Assembly (NCBI RefSeq): GCF_002688565.1 | Contig: NZ_CP024011.1 | Coordinates: forward strand, 124,001 to 188,000 | Direction: 5' to 3' | Origin: Acinetobacter sp. LoGeW2-3 | GTDB taxonomy: Bacteria > Pseudomonadota > Gammaproteobacteria > Pseudomonadales > Moraxellaceae | Length of the DNA stretch: 64,000 bases | Part shown: positions 1-8,322 of the stretch, piece by piece | Numbering within the stretch: the stretch's first letter is position 1 | How the letters are laid out: each line of letters begins with the position of its first letter | Program-made: the position numbers and the translations under genes | Notes under the pieces: generated by a model | Databases searched by the model: none | Seen by the model: the letters and a program-made list of their open reading frames with translations, nothing else | Told to the model about the DNA's origin: nothing

Positions 1-50
1 ATCATTTTCGCGCGAGCTGAATCACCAAATTTTACGTCTTTAGCTGACAT
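1..50 (-). CDS. groEL: Chaperonin GroEL, N-terminal fragment (window edge)
   Basis: Only the first 16-17 codons lie in the window. The reverse strand reads MSAKDVKFGDSARAKM, the typical start of 60-kDa chaperonin GroEL. The product would be the ATP-driven double-ring folding chamber of the cytosol that is capped by GroES. It follows groES after about 70 bases on the same strand, the usual groES-groEL operon order. The identification rests on this short N-terminus plus the groES neighbour. Confidence 0.93.
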   Translation of the reverse strand, partial: MSAKDVKFGDSARAKM

Positions 51-121
51 ATTTGACTCCGAGTATTTTTAATAGCTTTACAAAATCTGATATGGAATAT
101 GTAAGACTGTTTTAGCGAAGA

Positions 122-412
122 TTAACCTTCAAGAACCGCTAAAATGTCAGATTCTTTCATGATAAGTAGTTCTTCACCGTCTACTTTTACAGTTGTACCT
201 GCATAAGTGCCGAACAATACTTTGTCGCCAACTTTAACGTCTAACGCGCGTACGCCATTGTCAGTGATTTGACCATTACCAACTGCAATAATTTCCCCTT
301 GCGCTGGTTTTTCTGCTGCAGAACCTGGAAGTAAAATACCGCCAGCTGTTTTAGTTTCTTCTTCAACACGACGAATAACAACGCGGTCATGTAATGGACG
401 AATGTTGCTCAT
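122..412 (-). CDS. groES: Co-chaperonin GroES (10 kDa)
   Basis: A 96-residue protein of normal GroES length. It begins [15 protein letters not shown], carries the mobile-loop region around residues 17-32 ([14 protein letters not shown]), and ends with the conserved stretch containing [20 protein letters not shown]. It forms the heptameric lid of GroEL in the cytosol. I start at the ATG at 412 rather than an in-frame codon four residues upstream, because the family starts with 'M-N/S-I-R-P-L-H-D'. A sigma-32-like promoter lies about 90 bases upstream, and groEL follows directly, so the pair is probably a heat-shock operon. Confidence 0.97.
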   Translation of the reverse strand: MSNIRPLHDRVVIRRVEEETKTAGGILLPGSAAEKPAQGEIIAVGNGQITDNGVRALDVKVGDKVLFGTYAGTTVKVDGEELLIMKESDILAVLEG

Positions 413-447
413 TTTTAACTCCATCAGACTAAGTCTTTTTTGATCAC

Positions 448-481
448 TGATGATGACTTGGTTATTCCCTGGTCATCATCA
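448..481 (-). repeat. Inverted repeat in the groES 5' leader
   Basis: TGATGATGAC (448-457) and GTCATCATCA (472-481) are perfect 10-bp inverted arms around a 14-base loop. The repeat lies close to the 5' end of the transcript predicted from the sigma-32 promoter. It is not the CIRCE element (TTAGCACTC-N9-GAGTGCTAA). It could be a protective 5' stem or a regulator site; the sequence does not decide which. Confidence 0.6.
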
Positions 482-500
482 AAACTTTTAGATGTCACTT

Positions 501-528
501 TTATGGAGATGGAATAGATCGCTTCAAG
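501..528 (-). promoter_or_regulatory. Heat-shock (sigma-32 type) promoter of groES-groEL
   Basis: On the reverse strand CTTGAA (523-528) is followed after 14 bases by CTCCATAA (501-508). This closely matches the RpoH consensus CTTGAA-N(11-16)-CCCCATNT. Transcription would start near 493, giving an untranslated leader of about 80 bases that contains a 10-bp inverted repeat. Confidence 0.75.
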
Positions 529-1564
529 GGTAAAACTGAAAAAAAATTCATTTTTTTTAATTTCTCATAATGCACATACACTTTTGCTGCTTTTTTCCGC
601 AAAGATACCCTAAAATTAAGATATAGCCTTCAGTTTTCAGACTTTTTCATCTTTTTCTAGGTCTCTTTAAGACCTTAGTAAGCCTTAATATCTCTCGTAT
701 TGGTTAGCAAGCATGACAACAGACCTACTTTTTCTCTCATCTTACGAATAGTCAAAAATTAAATAAGGTAGCTAGTTCAGATCTCTATTTATAGAAACCC
801 CTGTTTTTGAGGAAAATAACTTCATAGGTAGCTCTCACAATCAATCGTTTTACCTTCTTATTTGATGGTCCAGCTTTTCAGGACGATAACTTCTATTATT
901 GACCTATTGAAGATACTTTTAGCAGCAATACTGTTCTTAATTTTTTCTAAGCCTGTTAAAAGTAAAAGGTAAATTCAATATATTTAACTTACTAATAGTA
1001 ATAGACTAACTAAATATCAATATCCATCTTGAAATAGCTTTTCTGGAGTTCTTAAAAAAGCAGAGATGATTAATCCGGCTCTGCATCAATACATTTTTAA
1101 CAACCTTAATAAACTTGCTGTCAGAGTTCAGTTAATATCCAGGTTAAAATGACTACAACGATCTATAGCCACAACCTTCTATATGATAGAAATTAGATAT
1201 ATATCGTTTATAATGGGTCGAAAAATATTCAGTACTGATTATTTTTCTAACAAACTGTCTAAACGATAAACAGATGTCATCAGTACTATGTGAAATTCGA
1301 ATTACCATCATTTATTAAATCAATGAACAGAGGCTTTTCCAGAAAATTACTAAATGAATGTTTTTTATAGTTATATCTATTTAAAATATTAATCATAACT
1401 CAAATAAATACAAACTTATTTACTATAAATATTTATTATATTATTGTTTTTTAAAAACTTAATTAAAATATTGCATTATGTGACAATTTAAATCTAACCC
1501 TGCTTTGGTCTTATTTTTTTTGTCATTTTATGCTTTAATACAGCCACTTTTTTTCATATTTCAT
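529..1564. other. Long AT-rich gene-free region between groES and pckG
   Basis: About 1 kb with no open frame carrying a start, ribosome site and recognisable product. A short reverse-strand run near 1000-1130 is open for about 40 codons but resembles nothing I know. The one structured element is a reverse-strand terminator-like hairpin at 1054-1084, listed separately. The stretch close to 1565 should hold the pckG promoter. Confidence 0.5.
1054..1084 (-). terminator. Orphan terminator-like hairpin
   Basis: On the reverse strand GCAGAG (1079-1084) pairs with CTCTGC (1060-1065), followed by six T (1054-1059). No reverse-strand gene leads into it. A TATAAA box on the same strand lies at 1207-1212, about 150 bases upstream, so a short non-coding RNA is possible. 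Confidence 0.4.
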
Positions 1565-1588
1565 CTGGGTGATGTTTTCATCACTCAG
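1565..1588 (+). repeat. Inverted repeat upstream of pckG
   Basis: CTGGGTGATG (1565-1574) and CATCACTCAG (1579-1588) pair over 10 bp with one G-U pair around a TTTT loop. A TATACT box follows at 1591-1596, and two TTTGTACA copies lie 12 bp apart (1596-1603 and 1608-1615). The hairpin has no T-tract, so it looks more like an operator next to the core promoter of pckG than a terminator. Confidence 0.5.
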
Positions 1589-1635
1589 ACTATACTTTGT
1601 ACATAGTTTTGTACACTTTTGAGATAGGCCTCACC

Positions 1636-3468
1636 ATGACCCAAGTGAACGCACCAGAATTCGTTCGTCACCCTAAGCTTATTGCTTGGGTGGAAGAGAT
1701 TGCTAAATTAACAAAACCAGCAAAAATTGAATGGTGTGACGGTAGCGCAGAAGAGTATCAACGTTATATCGACTTGATGATCGCTAACGGCACAATGCAA
1801 GCGCTTAACCAAGAAAAACATCCTGGTTCTTATCTTGCAAATTCTGATCCTTCTGACGTTGCTCGTGTTGAAGGTCGTACTTTTATCTGTTCAGAAAACA
1901 AAGAAGACGCTGGCGCAACTAACAACTGGGAAGCTCCAGCTGAAATGCGTGCTCGCCTTAACGGTTTATTTGATGGTTCAATGAAAGGCCGTACTTTGTA
2001 CGTTGTTCCTTTCTCTATGGGTCCTTTAGGTTCTCATATTGCACACATTGGTATCGAACTAACTGATTCTCCTTACGTTGCTGTAAGCATGTCTAAAATG
2101 GCACGTATGGGTAAAGCGGTTTATGACGTTCTAGGTACTGATGGCGAATTCGTTCCATGTGTACACACTGTGGGCGCTCCGCTAGAAGAAGGTCAAAAAG
2201 ACGTTGCTTGGCCTTGCAACCCTGAAAAATACATCGTTCATTACCCAGAAACTCGTGAAATCTGGTCTTACGGTTCTGGTTACGGCGGTAACGCACTGTT
2301 AGGTAAAAAATGCCTGGCTTTACGTATTGCATCTTACATGGGTCGTCAACAAGGCTGGTTAGCTGAACATATGCTAATCCTTGGCGTGACGAATCCTCAA
2401 GGCGAAAAACACTACATCGCAGCGGCATTCCCTTCTGCTTGTGGTAAAACAAACTTCGCGATGCTAATTCCACCAGCTGGTTATGAAGGCTGGAAAATTG
2501 AAACTGTAGGTGACGATATTGCCTGGATCAAACCAGGTGAAGATGGTCGCTTATACGCAATCAACCCTGAAGCTGGTTTCTTCGGTGTAGCGCCTGGTAC
2601 AAATACCAAGACGAATCCGAACTGTATGGCGACTCTTCACAAAGACGTGATCTATACCAACGTTGCTGTGACTGACAATGGCGAAGTTTGGTGGGAAGGT
2701 CTTACTAAAGAAGCGCCTGCTAACCTGACTAACTGGAAAGGTCAACCTCACACTGGCGAAGAAAAAGCTGCGCATCCAAATGCTCGCTTCACTGTTGGTG
2801 CTGGTCAATGCCCTTCTATCGATGCTGACTGGGAAAATCCAGCAGGTGTTCCAATTTCTGCGTTCATCTTCGGTGGTCGTCGTGCAGACACAGTGCCTCT
2901 AATTTCAGAAGCATTTGACTGGGTTGACGGTGTTTATAAAGCTGCAACTATGGGCTCTGAAACAACTGCTGCTGCTGTAGGTCAACAAGGTGTTGTACGT
3001 CGCGACCCATTTGCGATGCTTCCATTTGCTGGTTACAACATGGCTGACTACTTCTCTCATTGGTTAGAAATGGGCGAAAAAGTTGGCGCTAAAGCTGCTG
3101 CTGCTGGCAACAAGCTTCCTGGTATCTACAACGTGAACTGGTTCCGTCGTGATGCTGAAGGCAACTTCGTATGGCCTGGTTTCGGTCAAAACATGCGTGT
3201 TCTTGAGTGGATCATTGACCGTTGTGAAGGTCGTGCTGATGCTGTTGAAACTCCAATTGGTCGTGTTCCAACTTATGAACAGTTGAACTGGACTGGTTCT
3301 GACTTCACTAAAGAACAGTTTGACCTTGTAACTTCTCAAGACAAAGATCAATGGATCAAAGAACTTGAAAGCCACACTGAATTGTTCAACAAACTTGGTG
3401 ATCGTCTGCCAGAAGCGTTGAAAAAACGTCAAGCTGAACTGATTGAAGCTGTTAAAAAATCTGCTTAA
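1636..3468 (+). CDS. pckG: Phosphoenolpyruvate carboxykinase (GTP)
   Basis: A 610-residue cytosolic enzyme converting oxaloacetate and GTP to phosphoenolpyruvate, CO2 and GDP, the entry step of gluconeogenesis from TCA intermediates. The GTP-type family is shown by the P-loop FPSACGKTN (residues 265-273, with the family's reactive Cys at 269), the metal-binding VGDDIAWI just after it, and the guanine-side [10 protein letters not shown]. Length is normal for the GTP family; the ATP-type PckA is shorter and unrelated in these motifs. I start at ATG 1636 ([10 protein letters not shown]), preceded by a GAGATAGG ribosome site; a TTG 13 codons upstream is less likely. It stands alone, followed by its own terminator. 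Confidence 0.97.
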   Translation: MTQVNAPEFVRHPKLIAWVEEIAKLTKPAKIEWCDGSAEEYQRYIDLMIANGTMQALNQEKHPGSYLANSDPSDVARVEGRTFICSENKEDAGATNNWEAPAEMRARLNGLFDGSMKGRTLYVVPFSMGPLGSHIAHIGIELTDSPYVAVSMSKMARMGKAVYDVLGTDGEFVPCVHTVGAPLEEGQKDVAWPCNPEKYIVHYPETREIWSYGSGYGGNALLGKKCLALRIASYMGRQQGWLAEHMLILGVTNPQGEKHYIAAAFPSACGKTNFAMLIPPAGYEGWKIETVGDDIAWIKPGEDGRLYAINPEAGFFGVAPGTNTKTNPNCMATLHKDVIYTNVAVTDNGEVWWEGLTKEAPANLTNWKGQPHTGEEKAAHPNARFTVGAGQCPSIDADWENPAGVPISAFIFGGRRADTVPLISEAFDWVDGVYKAATMGSETTAAAVGQQGVVRRDPFAMLPFAGYNMADYFSHWLEMGEKVGAKAAAAGNKLPGIYNVNWFRRDAEGNFVWPGFGQNMRVLEWIIDRCEGRADAVETPIGRVPTYEQLNWTGSDFTKEQFDLVTSQDKDQWIKELESHTELFNKLGDRLPEALKKRQAELIEAVKKSA

Positions 3469-3486
3469 TTCAATAAATTAAGTTCT

Positions 3487-3514
3487 AAAAAAGGTCACTA
3501 CGGTGGCCTTTTTT
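3487..3514 (+). terminator. Terminator of pckG
   Basis: AAAAAAGG-CAC and GTG-CCTTTTTT form a stem around a TACG loop with a T-tract, 19 bases after the pckG stop. Confidence 0.85.
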
Positions 3515-3567
3515 ACGTTAATATAGGCGCGCAAATAATTCCATAACAATTAAAAAAGGAAAATTTC

Positions 3568-3930
3568 ATGTTAAAAAAATTAATATTTACCACTTGTCTG
3601 CTTAGTTTATCCAGTTTAGCGATGGCTCAAGAATCTACCAACCCATCTACTCTTCACATCTGCGCTATTAAAGGCACGCCTGATTCCAGCCAATTTGAAG
3701 TGAAAAAACGTATTAAAGTTGCTAAAGGTACTTATGGCAGCGTGGAAGAGTTATATTCACGTTTTGCAGAACGTGCACATCAGGTCGGTGGTAATGTAGT
3801 GATTAATTACAATGCCAGCCAAAGATTTGGTTTCTGGCCATGGCGAATGGTTCGTCCTGTTATTACAGGAACAGCAGTTAAATTTAATACCCCAGTTGAT
3901 TGCAAACAGTTAAATGGCATTATGATTTAG
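3568..3930 (+). CDS. Small exported protein of unknown function
   Basis: A 120-residue protein that I do not recognise. Residues 1-20 (MLKKLIFTTCLLSLSSLAMA, then QE) form a clear Sec signal peptide with an AMA cleavage site, so the mature protein of about 100 residues is periplasmic or secreted. It has two cysteines in the mature part (ICAIKG and PVDCKQ) that could form a disulfide, and a GGNVVINYNASQRFGFWPW stretch loosely like the 'GGNAVV' core of small stress-related envelope proteins. A good AAGGA ribosome site precedes the ATG. It is a single-gene unit between two terminators. Confidence 0.8.
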   Translation: MLKKLIFTTCLLSLSSLAMAQESTNPSTLHICAIKGTPDSSQFEVKKRIKVAKGTYGSVEELYSRFAERAHQVGGNVVINYNASQRFGFWPWRMVRPVITGTAVKFNTPVDCKQLNGIMI

Positions 3931-3937
3931 TCAATCT

Positions 3938-3962
3938 AAAGGTCGCGTAAGCGGCCTTTTTA
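3938..3962 (+). terminator. Terminator after the exported protein gene
   Basis: AAAGG-CGC and GCG-CCTTTTT pair around GTAA, with a T-tract, starting eight bases after the stop codon. Confidence 0.8.
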
Positions 3963-4219
3963 ATTACCTTAAACTTTTCGTTTTATCTTACCCATAGTTT
4001 ATTAATCGTTATTAAATATATAAATAAGCCACATTAATGCACATAAAATAACCAAACAGATACCATTTAAAATCAAGTATATACTCTAAAATAAATTCAA
4101 ATCACTGTTTTCAAAAAATAAAATTATTAAGACATATTTCCTACTACTAAAGTCCTATAAAAGCACCAAAAGCACAGGTGTATAACACCCATACATTCTC
4201 TCCTTTTTCCTTGGCGAAA

Positions 4220-4252
4220 CAGGTTTTAAATCAATTTATTACTTAAAACCTG
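4220..4252 (+). repeat. Inverted repeat in the leader of the KgtP-like permease gene
   Basis: CAGGTTTTAA (4220-4229) and TTAAAACCTG (4243-4252) are perfect 10-bp arms with a 13-base loop, about 30 bases upstream of the start. A second, weaker pairing CCGA (4257-4260) with TCGG (4269-4272) would touch the CGGAG ribosome site. The site may be an operator or a translational control hairpin. Confidence 0.5.
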
Positions 4253-4281
4253 GGTCCCGACATTTTGTTCGGAGCACACTT

Positions 4282-5601
4282 GTGACTCAGCCTTCCACTC
4301 AAGCTGCTGCACCGCAGCTTGACCGTAAAACACGTGTCAAATCTATTCTCGGTGGTTCTGCAGGGAACCTGGTCGAATGGTACGACTGGTATGTCTATGC
4401 AGCCTTTACTTTATATTTTGCTTCGCAATTCTTCCCTGAAGGCGATGACACGGTAAAACTGCTCCAGGCTGCTGCTGTATTTGCACTCGGTTTCTTAATG
4501 CGTCCGATTGGCGCATGGATTATGGGCATCTATGCAGACCGTAAAGGCCGTAAAGCCGGTCTTACCCTCTCTGTATCCCTGATGTGTGTTGGCTCGCTGA
4601 TTATTGCCTGCGCTCCAACCTATGAATCTGTTGGTATGGTGGCTCCTGCACTGCTTTTATTTGCACGTTTGCTGCAAGGTCTGAGTGTCGGTGGTGAATA
4701 TGGCTCGAGTGCAACTTATCTGACTGAAATGGCAGGTAAAAACAATCGTGGTTTTTTCTCCAGCTTCCAGTATGTAACACTGATTTCAGGTCAGTTATTA
4801 GCACTATGTGTCCTGATCGTTTTACAGCGCACACTGGATGAAACCCAATTGACTGAATGGGGCTGGCGTATTCCGTTTGCCATTGGTGCCTTGCTTGCGA
4901 TTGTGGTGTTCTGGATTCGTCGTGGCCTGGTAGAAACTCAATCTTCTAAACAGGCAGTTGAACAGGCGAAAAAAGGAGGTCCAAAATCAAGTGCATTGGC
5001 TTTATTCACTAAATACCCTAAACAAGCATTTACTGTCATTATGTTAACTGCCGGTGGTACTTTAGCCTTTAATACCTTTACTACGTATTTGCAAAAATAC
5101 CTGGTCAATACCTCAGGTTTTGAAAAAACCACTGCGACTGAAATCACAACCCTTGCGATCTTCGTGTTTATGTTATTACAGCCAGTTGTAGGTGCACTTT
5201 CTGACAAGATCGGCCGTAAGCCGATCATGATTGCCTTTGGTGTGTTAGGTGTTCTATTTACTATTCCAATCTTCAATGGCTTAGGTTCAACGACCAACCC
5301 AACAACCGCATTTATGCTGTGCATGAGCGGCATGGTGATTGTGACAGGTTATACTGCGATTAACGCTGTCGTAAAAGCTGAACTATTCCCTGCACATATC
5401 CGTGCCTTAGGTGTTGCCCTGCCTTATGCGATTGCGAACACCCTGTTTGGTGGTACTGCAGAACTTGTTGCATTAAGCTTTAAAAATGCCGGTCATGAAA
5501 ATTACTTCTTCTACTACATTACTTTCATGATTGCTTTGTCATTACTGACTTACATCTTTATGAAAGACACTAAAAAGCACAGTATGATTACTGACAACTA
5601 A
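4282..5601 (+). CDS. kgtP: 2-oxoglutarate/H+ symporter of the MHS family (KgtP-like)
   Basis: A 439-residue, 12-helix inner-membrane permease of the metabolite:H+ symporter family within the major facilitator superfamily. It aligns by eye along its whole length with E. coli KgtP: GNLVEWYDWYVYA near residue 27, RPIGAWIMGIYADRKGRK (the loop 2-3 signature), LLQGLSVGGEYG, and the C-terminal KAELFPAHIRALGVALPYA. The likely substrate is 2-oxoglutarate, although related members take citrate, proline or shikimate. The start is the GTG at 4282, with CGGAG eight bases upstream. The leader carries a strong inverted repeat. A permease for a TCA intermediate fits the organic-acid metabolism in the rest of the window. 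Confidence 0.85.
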   Translation: MTQPSTQAAAPQLDRKTRVKSILGGSAGNLVEWYDWYVYAAFTLYFASQFFPEGDDTVKLLQAAAVFALGFLMRPIGAWIMGIYADRKGRKAGLTLSVSLMCVGSLIIACAPTYESVGMVAPALLLFARLLQGLSVGGEYGSSATYLTEMAGKNNRGFFSSFQYVTLISGQLLALCVLIVLQRTLDETQLTEWGWRIPFAIGALLAIVVFWIRRGLVETQSSKQAVEQAKKGGPKSSALALFTKYPKQAFTVIMLTAGGTLAFNTFTTYLQKYLVNTSGFEKTTATEITTLAIFVFMLLQPVVGALSDKIGRKPIMIAFGVLGVLFTIPIFNGLGSTTNPTTAFMLCMSGMVIVTGYTAINAVVKAELFPAHIRALGVALPYAIANTLFGGTAELVALSFKNAGHENYFFYYITFMIALSLLTYIFMKDTKKHSMITDN

Positions 5602-5618
5602 TTCATGCTTTAGCTTTT

Positions 5619-5656
5619 AAAGCTTTCTGAGTGGAAACATTCAGAAAGCTTTTTTA
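5619..5656 (+). terminator. Terminator of the permease gene
   Basis: AAAGCTTTCTGA (5619-5630) pairs perfectly with TCAGAAAGCTTT (5641-5652), followed by T residues. Confidence 0.88.
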
Positions 5657-5732
5657 TTGGTTTTTTAGGTTTGCTGCCATTTTGTCTTTCTAGGGCTATG
5701 GCATACTTCATATATAAAAATTGGAAATTATC

Positions 5733-6158
5733 ATGATGAAAAAAACAGTCATTCTATTAGCTCTAGGTTTTAGTACTTTGGTACTTACAGCTTGCCAAAG
5801 CACACCTCAACCTTATAACGGTCAAGCTGGTTACGAAGTCATTGAACAAGGCGCGAATACAGCAACCCTGCGCTATACACTTTCTGGTCGTACTAGTCAG
5901 GATGAAGGGAAATTGCAGGCGGCTTGCAGACAAGTGCTTGGTACTTCTAAAAACTGGAACGTAAGCGTGCTCAGCAGCAATGAGATTAGTAATACTGCAT
6001 TACCCGATGAACAGTATGGTCGTCAGCTTGGTAATAGCCGTACTCAAATCAGCTTAAGCCATACGCCGGATCTATACAATACTGAGAATCCAGGTGCGCG
6101 TGATGCACTGAATGCCCGCCCAAGCACACTGCGTGTCATTCAATTTGCCTGTTCTTAA
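5733..6158 (+). CDS. Putative lipoprotein of unknown function
   Basis: A protein of about 141 residues with a lipoprotein signal peptide: MKKTVILLALGFSTLV followed by the lipobox LTAC, so the mature chain starts at the Cys and is lipidated. The mature part is rich in Ser, Thr, Asn and Gln and has one further Cys pair (AACRQ and the terminal FACS). I do not recognise the fold. The start is ATG 5733 or 5736; the ribosome site GGAAA suits the first. It is followed by a strong terminator shared with the convergent methyltransferase gene. Confidence 0.8.
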   Translation: MMKKTVILLALGFSTLVLTACQSTPQPYNGQAGYEVIEQGANTATLRYTLSGRTSQDEGKLQAACRQVLGTSKNWNVSVLSSNEISNTALPDEQYGRQLGNSRTQISLSHTPDLYNTENPGARDALNARPSTLRVIQFACS

Positions 6159-6167
6159 TCTCAAGTA

Positions 6168-6197
6168 AATAAAAAAGGGTGTTAAGCCCTTTTTTAT
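6168..6197. terminator. Bidirectional terminator
   Basis: AAAAAAGGG and CCCTTTTTT pair around TGTTAAG. The A- and T-tracts on both sides serve the lipoprotein gene on the forward strand and the methyltransferase gene on the reverse strand. Confidence 0.8.
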
Positions 6198-6205
6198 TTG
6201 CCTAT

Positions 6206-6874
6206 TTAAAGTGTTTTATAGAAGCTGACATTACGAAATTCTGGAGATTCATCCAGATCTGGCCAAGTCGTTGCGCTACGTTCATCCAGTTTTTCATACT
6301 TAGGATGACTAAAGTTTTTCACACGGCTATCTGCCACCCAGACTTCTGGGGCAAATTTTAGAAACTCATCTAAAAAGAAACGGTTGCACTGGTCATAAAG
6401 CACATCTGCAGCCAGCAGAATGTCCACCTGCTCTGCTTTATATAGATCATCTAGATATTCCAGCTCTACGTTATTTAACTCTGCATTGGCTCTACAAGCA
6501 TCTAGACTGACCTGATCGATATCACAGCAGATCACCCGCTTTGCACCTGCCATTTTCGCTGCAATTGCCACTACACCTGATCCTGCTCCAAAATCCAGTA
6601 CCACCTTATCTTTAACATGATGTGGTTCAGTCAACAACCATTGCGCCATCGCTAATCCCGAAGCCCAGCAAAAGATCCAGTACGGCGTATCATTCCAGAT
6701 GCGACGAATCACTTCATCATCGAGTTTATCCGTTGGAAATACGGGTGGGATGAGCCAAAGTGAAATTGGTGTTTCTGGCAATTGCTGTGCCATCAATTCA
6801 CAATTGGGAATGACATCATGCAAAGCTTGAAGTAGATGCTTAGGGGCTTTAGAAAATTGGAAAGTACAGCTCAT
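6206..6874 (-). CDS. Class I SAM-dependent methyltransferase
   Basis: A 222-residue Rossmann-fold methyltransferase. Motif I is VLDFGAGSGVVAIAA (about residues 92-106), the acidic loop after beta-2 is CCDIDQVSLDA, and the post-motif region is LLAADVLYD. It resembles the COG3897 group, annotated as nicotinamide N-methylase-like or related to protein lysine methyltransferases such as ETFB-KMT. The substrate cannot be read from the sequence, though the DVLYD motif favours a protein target as in METTL20/21-type enzymes. It is upstream of nothing co-directional and lies convergent with the lipoprotein gene. The gap to folD is filled by a repeat element. Confidence 0.8.
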   Translation of the reverse strand: MSCTFQFSKAPKHLLQALHDVIPNCELMAQQLPETPISLWLIPPVFPTDKLDDEVIRRIWNDTPYWIFCWASGLAMAQWLLTEPHHVKDKVVLDFGAGSGVVAIAAKMAGAKRVICCDIDQVSLDACRANAELNNVELEYLDDLYKAEQVDILLAADVLYDQCNRFFLDEFLKFAPEVWVADSRVKNFSHPKYEKLDERSATTWPDLDESPEFRNVSFYKTL

Positions 6875-6909
6875 TGGACTTCTTTTAATTAATATTTATA
6901 TCTTGAAAG

Positions 6910-7013
6910 AATCTCCCCTAACCCCTCTTTAATAAAGAGGGGAACTTACTTCTAAACAAAAATGTCTTACGCGTAAATTCCCTCCTTTGAAAAAGGAGGG
7001 TTAGGGAGGATTT
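6910..7013. repeat. Paired-hairpin intergenic repeat, copy A
   Basis: Two imperfect inverted copies of a unit of about 37 bases, each itself a hairpin. CCCCTCTT (6922-6929) pairs with AAGAGGGG (6935-6942), and CCCTCCTT (6980-6987) pairs with AAGGAGGG (6993-7000). The outer ends AATCTCCCCTAA and TTAGGGAGGATT are also inverted. It stops three bases before the folD stop codon. The same architecture recurs at 15521-15630, so this is a dispersed REP/BIME-like element. Confidence 0.75.
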
Positions 7014-7015
7014 AA

Positions 7016-7864
7016 TTAACCTAACGCTTTCTCAGCAGCTTCTACAGTTTGACGAATTAGCGTAGTAATTGTCATTGGGCCAACACCACCTGGAACTGGC
7101 GTATAAGCAGAAGCAATTTCTTCGATGCCTGCTAATTGGATATCACCTACACCGCCACCATCACGTGGGTGGAAACCAGCATCAACGACCACAGCGCCTG
7201 GTTTAATCCAGTCTTTTTGAATCAGTTCAGCTTTACCCACCGCACCAACAATAATGTCAGCTTGTTTTACAAATTCTGGAAGGTTCTGAGTACGTGAATG
7301 GCAAATCGTTACTGTAGCATTCGCTTCAAGTAGCATTGCAGCCATTGGTTTACCCAGAATCGCAGAACGACCAACAACCACTGCGTGTTTACCCGCGATT
7401 TCGATGTTGTTTTCTTTCAGGATGGTCATGATGCCTGCAGGCGTTGCAGAGCCATACGCTGCTTCACCCATTGCCATACGACCGTAGCCAAGACAAGTTA
7501 CACCATCAACGTCTTTTTCAAGCGAGATTGCATCGAAACAAGCACGTTCATCAATTTGTGCAGGAACCGGATGTTGTAACAGAATACCGTGAACATCTGG
7601 ATTAGCATTCAATTTTTCAATTTCAGCCAATAGCTGTTCAGTTGTAGTTTCCTTAGGAAGTTCAACTTTTAATGAATCCATACCGACACGGCGGCAAGCA
7701 TTTCCTTTCATACGAACATAAGTTGCAGATGCGCCATCGTCACCTACCAAAATAGTCGCAAGAATTGGAGTACGACCTGATTTTGCTTTCAGCGCTTCTA
7801 CGCGAGTTAACAAGTCAGCTTCAATTTGCTTCGCCAATGCACGACCGTCTAGAACTAATGCCAC
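7016..7864 (-). CDS. folD: Bifunctional methylenetetrahydrofolate dehydrogenase/cyclohydrolase
   Basis: A 282-residue cytosolic enzyme that oxidises 5,10-methylene-THF with NADP+ and hydrolyses the product to 10-formyl-THF for purine and formyl-Met synthesis. Catalytic Tyr49 and Lys53 are in YVRMK; other signatures are [19 protein letters not shown], the nucleotide-binding [13 protein letters not shown] and the C-terminal [15 protein letters not shown]. Length is normal. It is a single gene, with a repeat element directly behind its stop codon. Confidence 0.97.
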   Translation of the reverse strand: MALVLDGRALAKQIEADLLTRVEALKAKSGRTPILATILVGDDGASATYVRMKGNACRRVGMDSLKVELPKETTTEQLLAEIEKLNANPDVHGILLQHPVPAQIDERACFDAISLEKDVDGVTCLGYGRMAMGEAAYGSATPAGIMTILKENNIEIAGKHAVVVGRSAILGKPMAAMLLEANATVTICHSRTQNLPEFVKQADIIVGAVGKAELIQKDWIKPGAVVVDAGFHPRDGGGVGDIQLAGIEEIASAYTPVPGGVGPMTITTLIRQTVEAAEKALG

Positions 7865-7972
7865 GGCACTTCTCCCAAGTGTTGATATGAATCAATTTTG
7901 CACATTCTACATGATAATTCTGAATATTTTCCGCCATATGCTGCTTTTATGCGCATATAAATGAATACACTA

Positions 7973-8000
7973 TTGTTTTTTTTTGAGAGCTTGATAATAT
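7973..8000 (+). promoter_or_regulatory. Probable promoter of the tRNA-Cys/tRNA-Leu unit
   Basis: TTGTTT (7973-7978), a 16-base gap and TAATAT (7995-8000) lie 17 bases before the first tRNA, within a T-rich stretch. The -10 box is good and the -35 box is weak. Confidence 0.45.
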
Positions 8001-8017
8001 ACGCATCAACAAGACGC

Positions 8018-8091
8018 GGCGGGGTGGCAGAGTGGTCATGCAGCGGACTGCAACTCCGTGGACGCCGGTTCGATTCCGACCTCCGCCTCCA
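8018..8091 (+). tRNA. tRNA-Cys (GCA)
   Basis: A 74-base cloverleaf. The acceptor GGCGGGG pairs with CTCCGCC (one G-U), the CCA end is encoded, the anticodon loop CTGCAAC gives anticodon GCA, and GGTTCGATTCC forms the T-arm. It is co-transcribed with tRNA-Leu, 11 bases downstream. Confidence 0.95.
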
Positions 8092-8102
8092 ATCTTGTTA
8101 AA

Positions 8103-8188
8103 GCCCGAGTGGTGAAATCGGTAGACACAGGGGATTTAAAATCCCCCGCCCACAAAGCGTGCCAGTTCGAGTCTGGCCTCGGGCACCA
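8103..8188 (+). tRNA. tRNA-Leu (TAA)
   Basis: An 86-base tRNA with the long variable arm of class II tRNAs. The acceptor GCCCGAG pairs with CTCGGGC, the encoded CCA follows, and the anticodon loop TTTAAAA within GGGGA/TCCCC gives anticodon TAA. Confidence 0.95.
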
Positions 8189-8218
8189 TTCTTCTACTAC
8201 TGAAAATGGTGTAAATAA

Positions 8219-8244
8219 AGAACCCAGCGAAAGCTGGTTTTTTT
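8219..8244 (+). terminator. Terminator of the tRNA unit
   Basis: CCAGC-GAAA-GCTGG stem with a stable GAAA tetraloop and a long T-tract, 31 bases after tRNA-Leu. Confidence 0.85.
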
Positions 8245-8322
8245 ATACCTGAAATTTAGTTAAAGATATTCCTCACTGATATTTCTATCAGTCTCCTACC
8301 CTTCAATCTTTCTTAAAATGAA

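Noticed and set aside
448..481. Inverted repeat before groES as a CIRCE/HrcA site
   Set aside because: The arms do not match TTAGCACTC/GAGTGCTAA, the spacer is 14 rather than 9, and an RpoH-type promoter explains heat-shock control.
1000..1130. Short reverse open run as a pseudogene or transposase remnant
   Set aside because: About 40 codons without start or ribosome site, and no recognisable motif; too weak to call.
6910..7013. Paired hairpins as a CRISPR array or a simple double terminator
   Set aside because: Only two units in inverted, not direct, orientation with no spacer series; there is no T-tract typical of termination, and the structure recurs elsewhere in the window.
8058..8252. 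Forward open frame spanning the tRNA-Cys and tRNA-Leu genes
   Set aside because: It covers two clear tRNA genes and their terminator; the coding potential is accidental.
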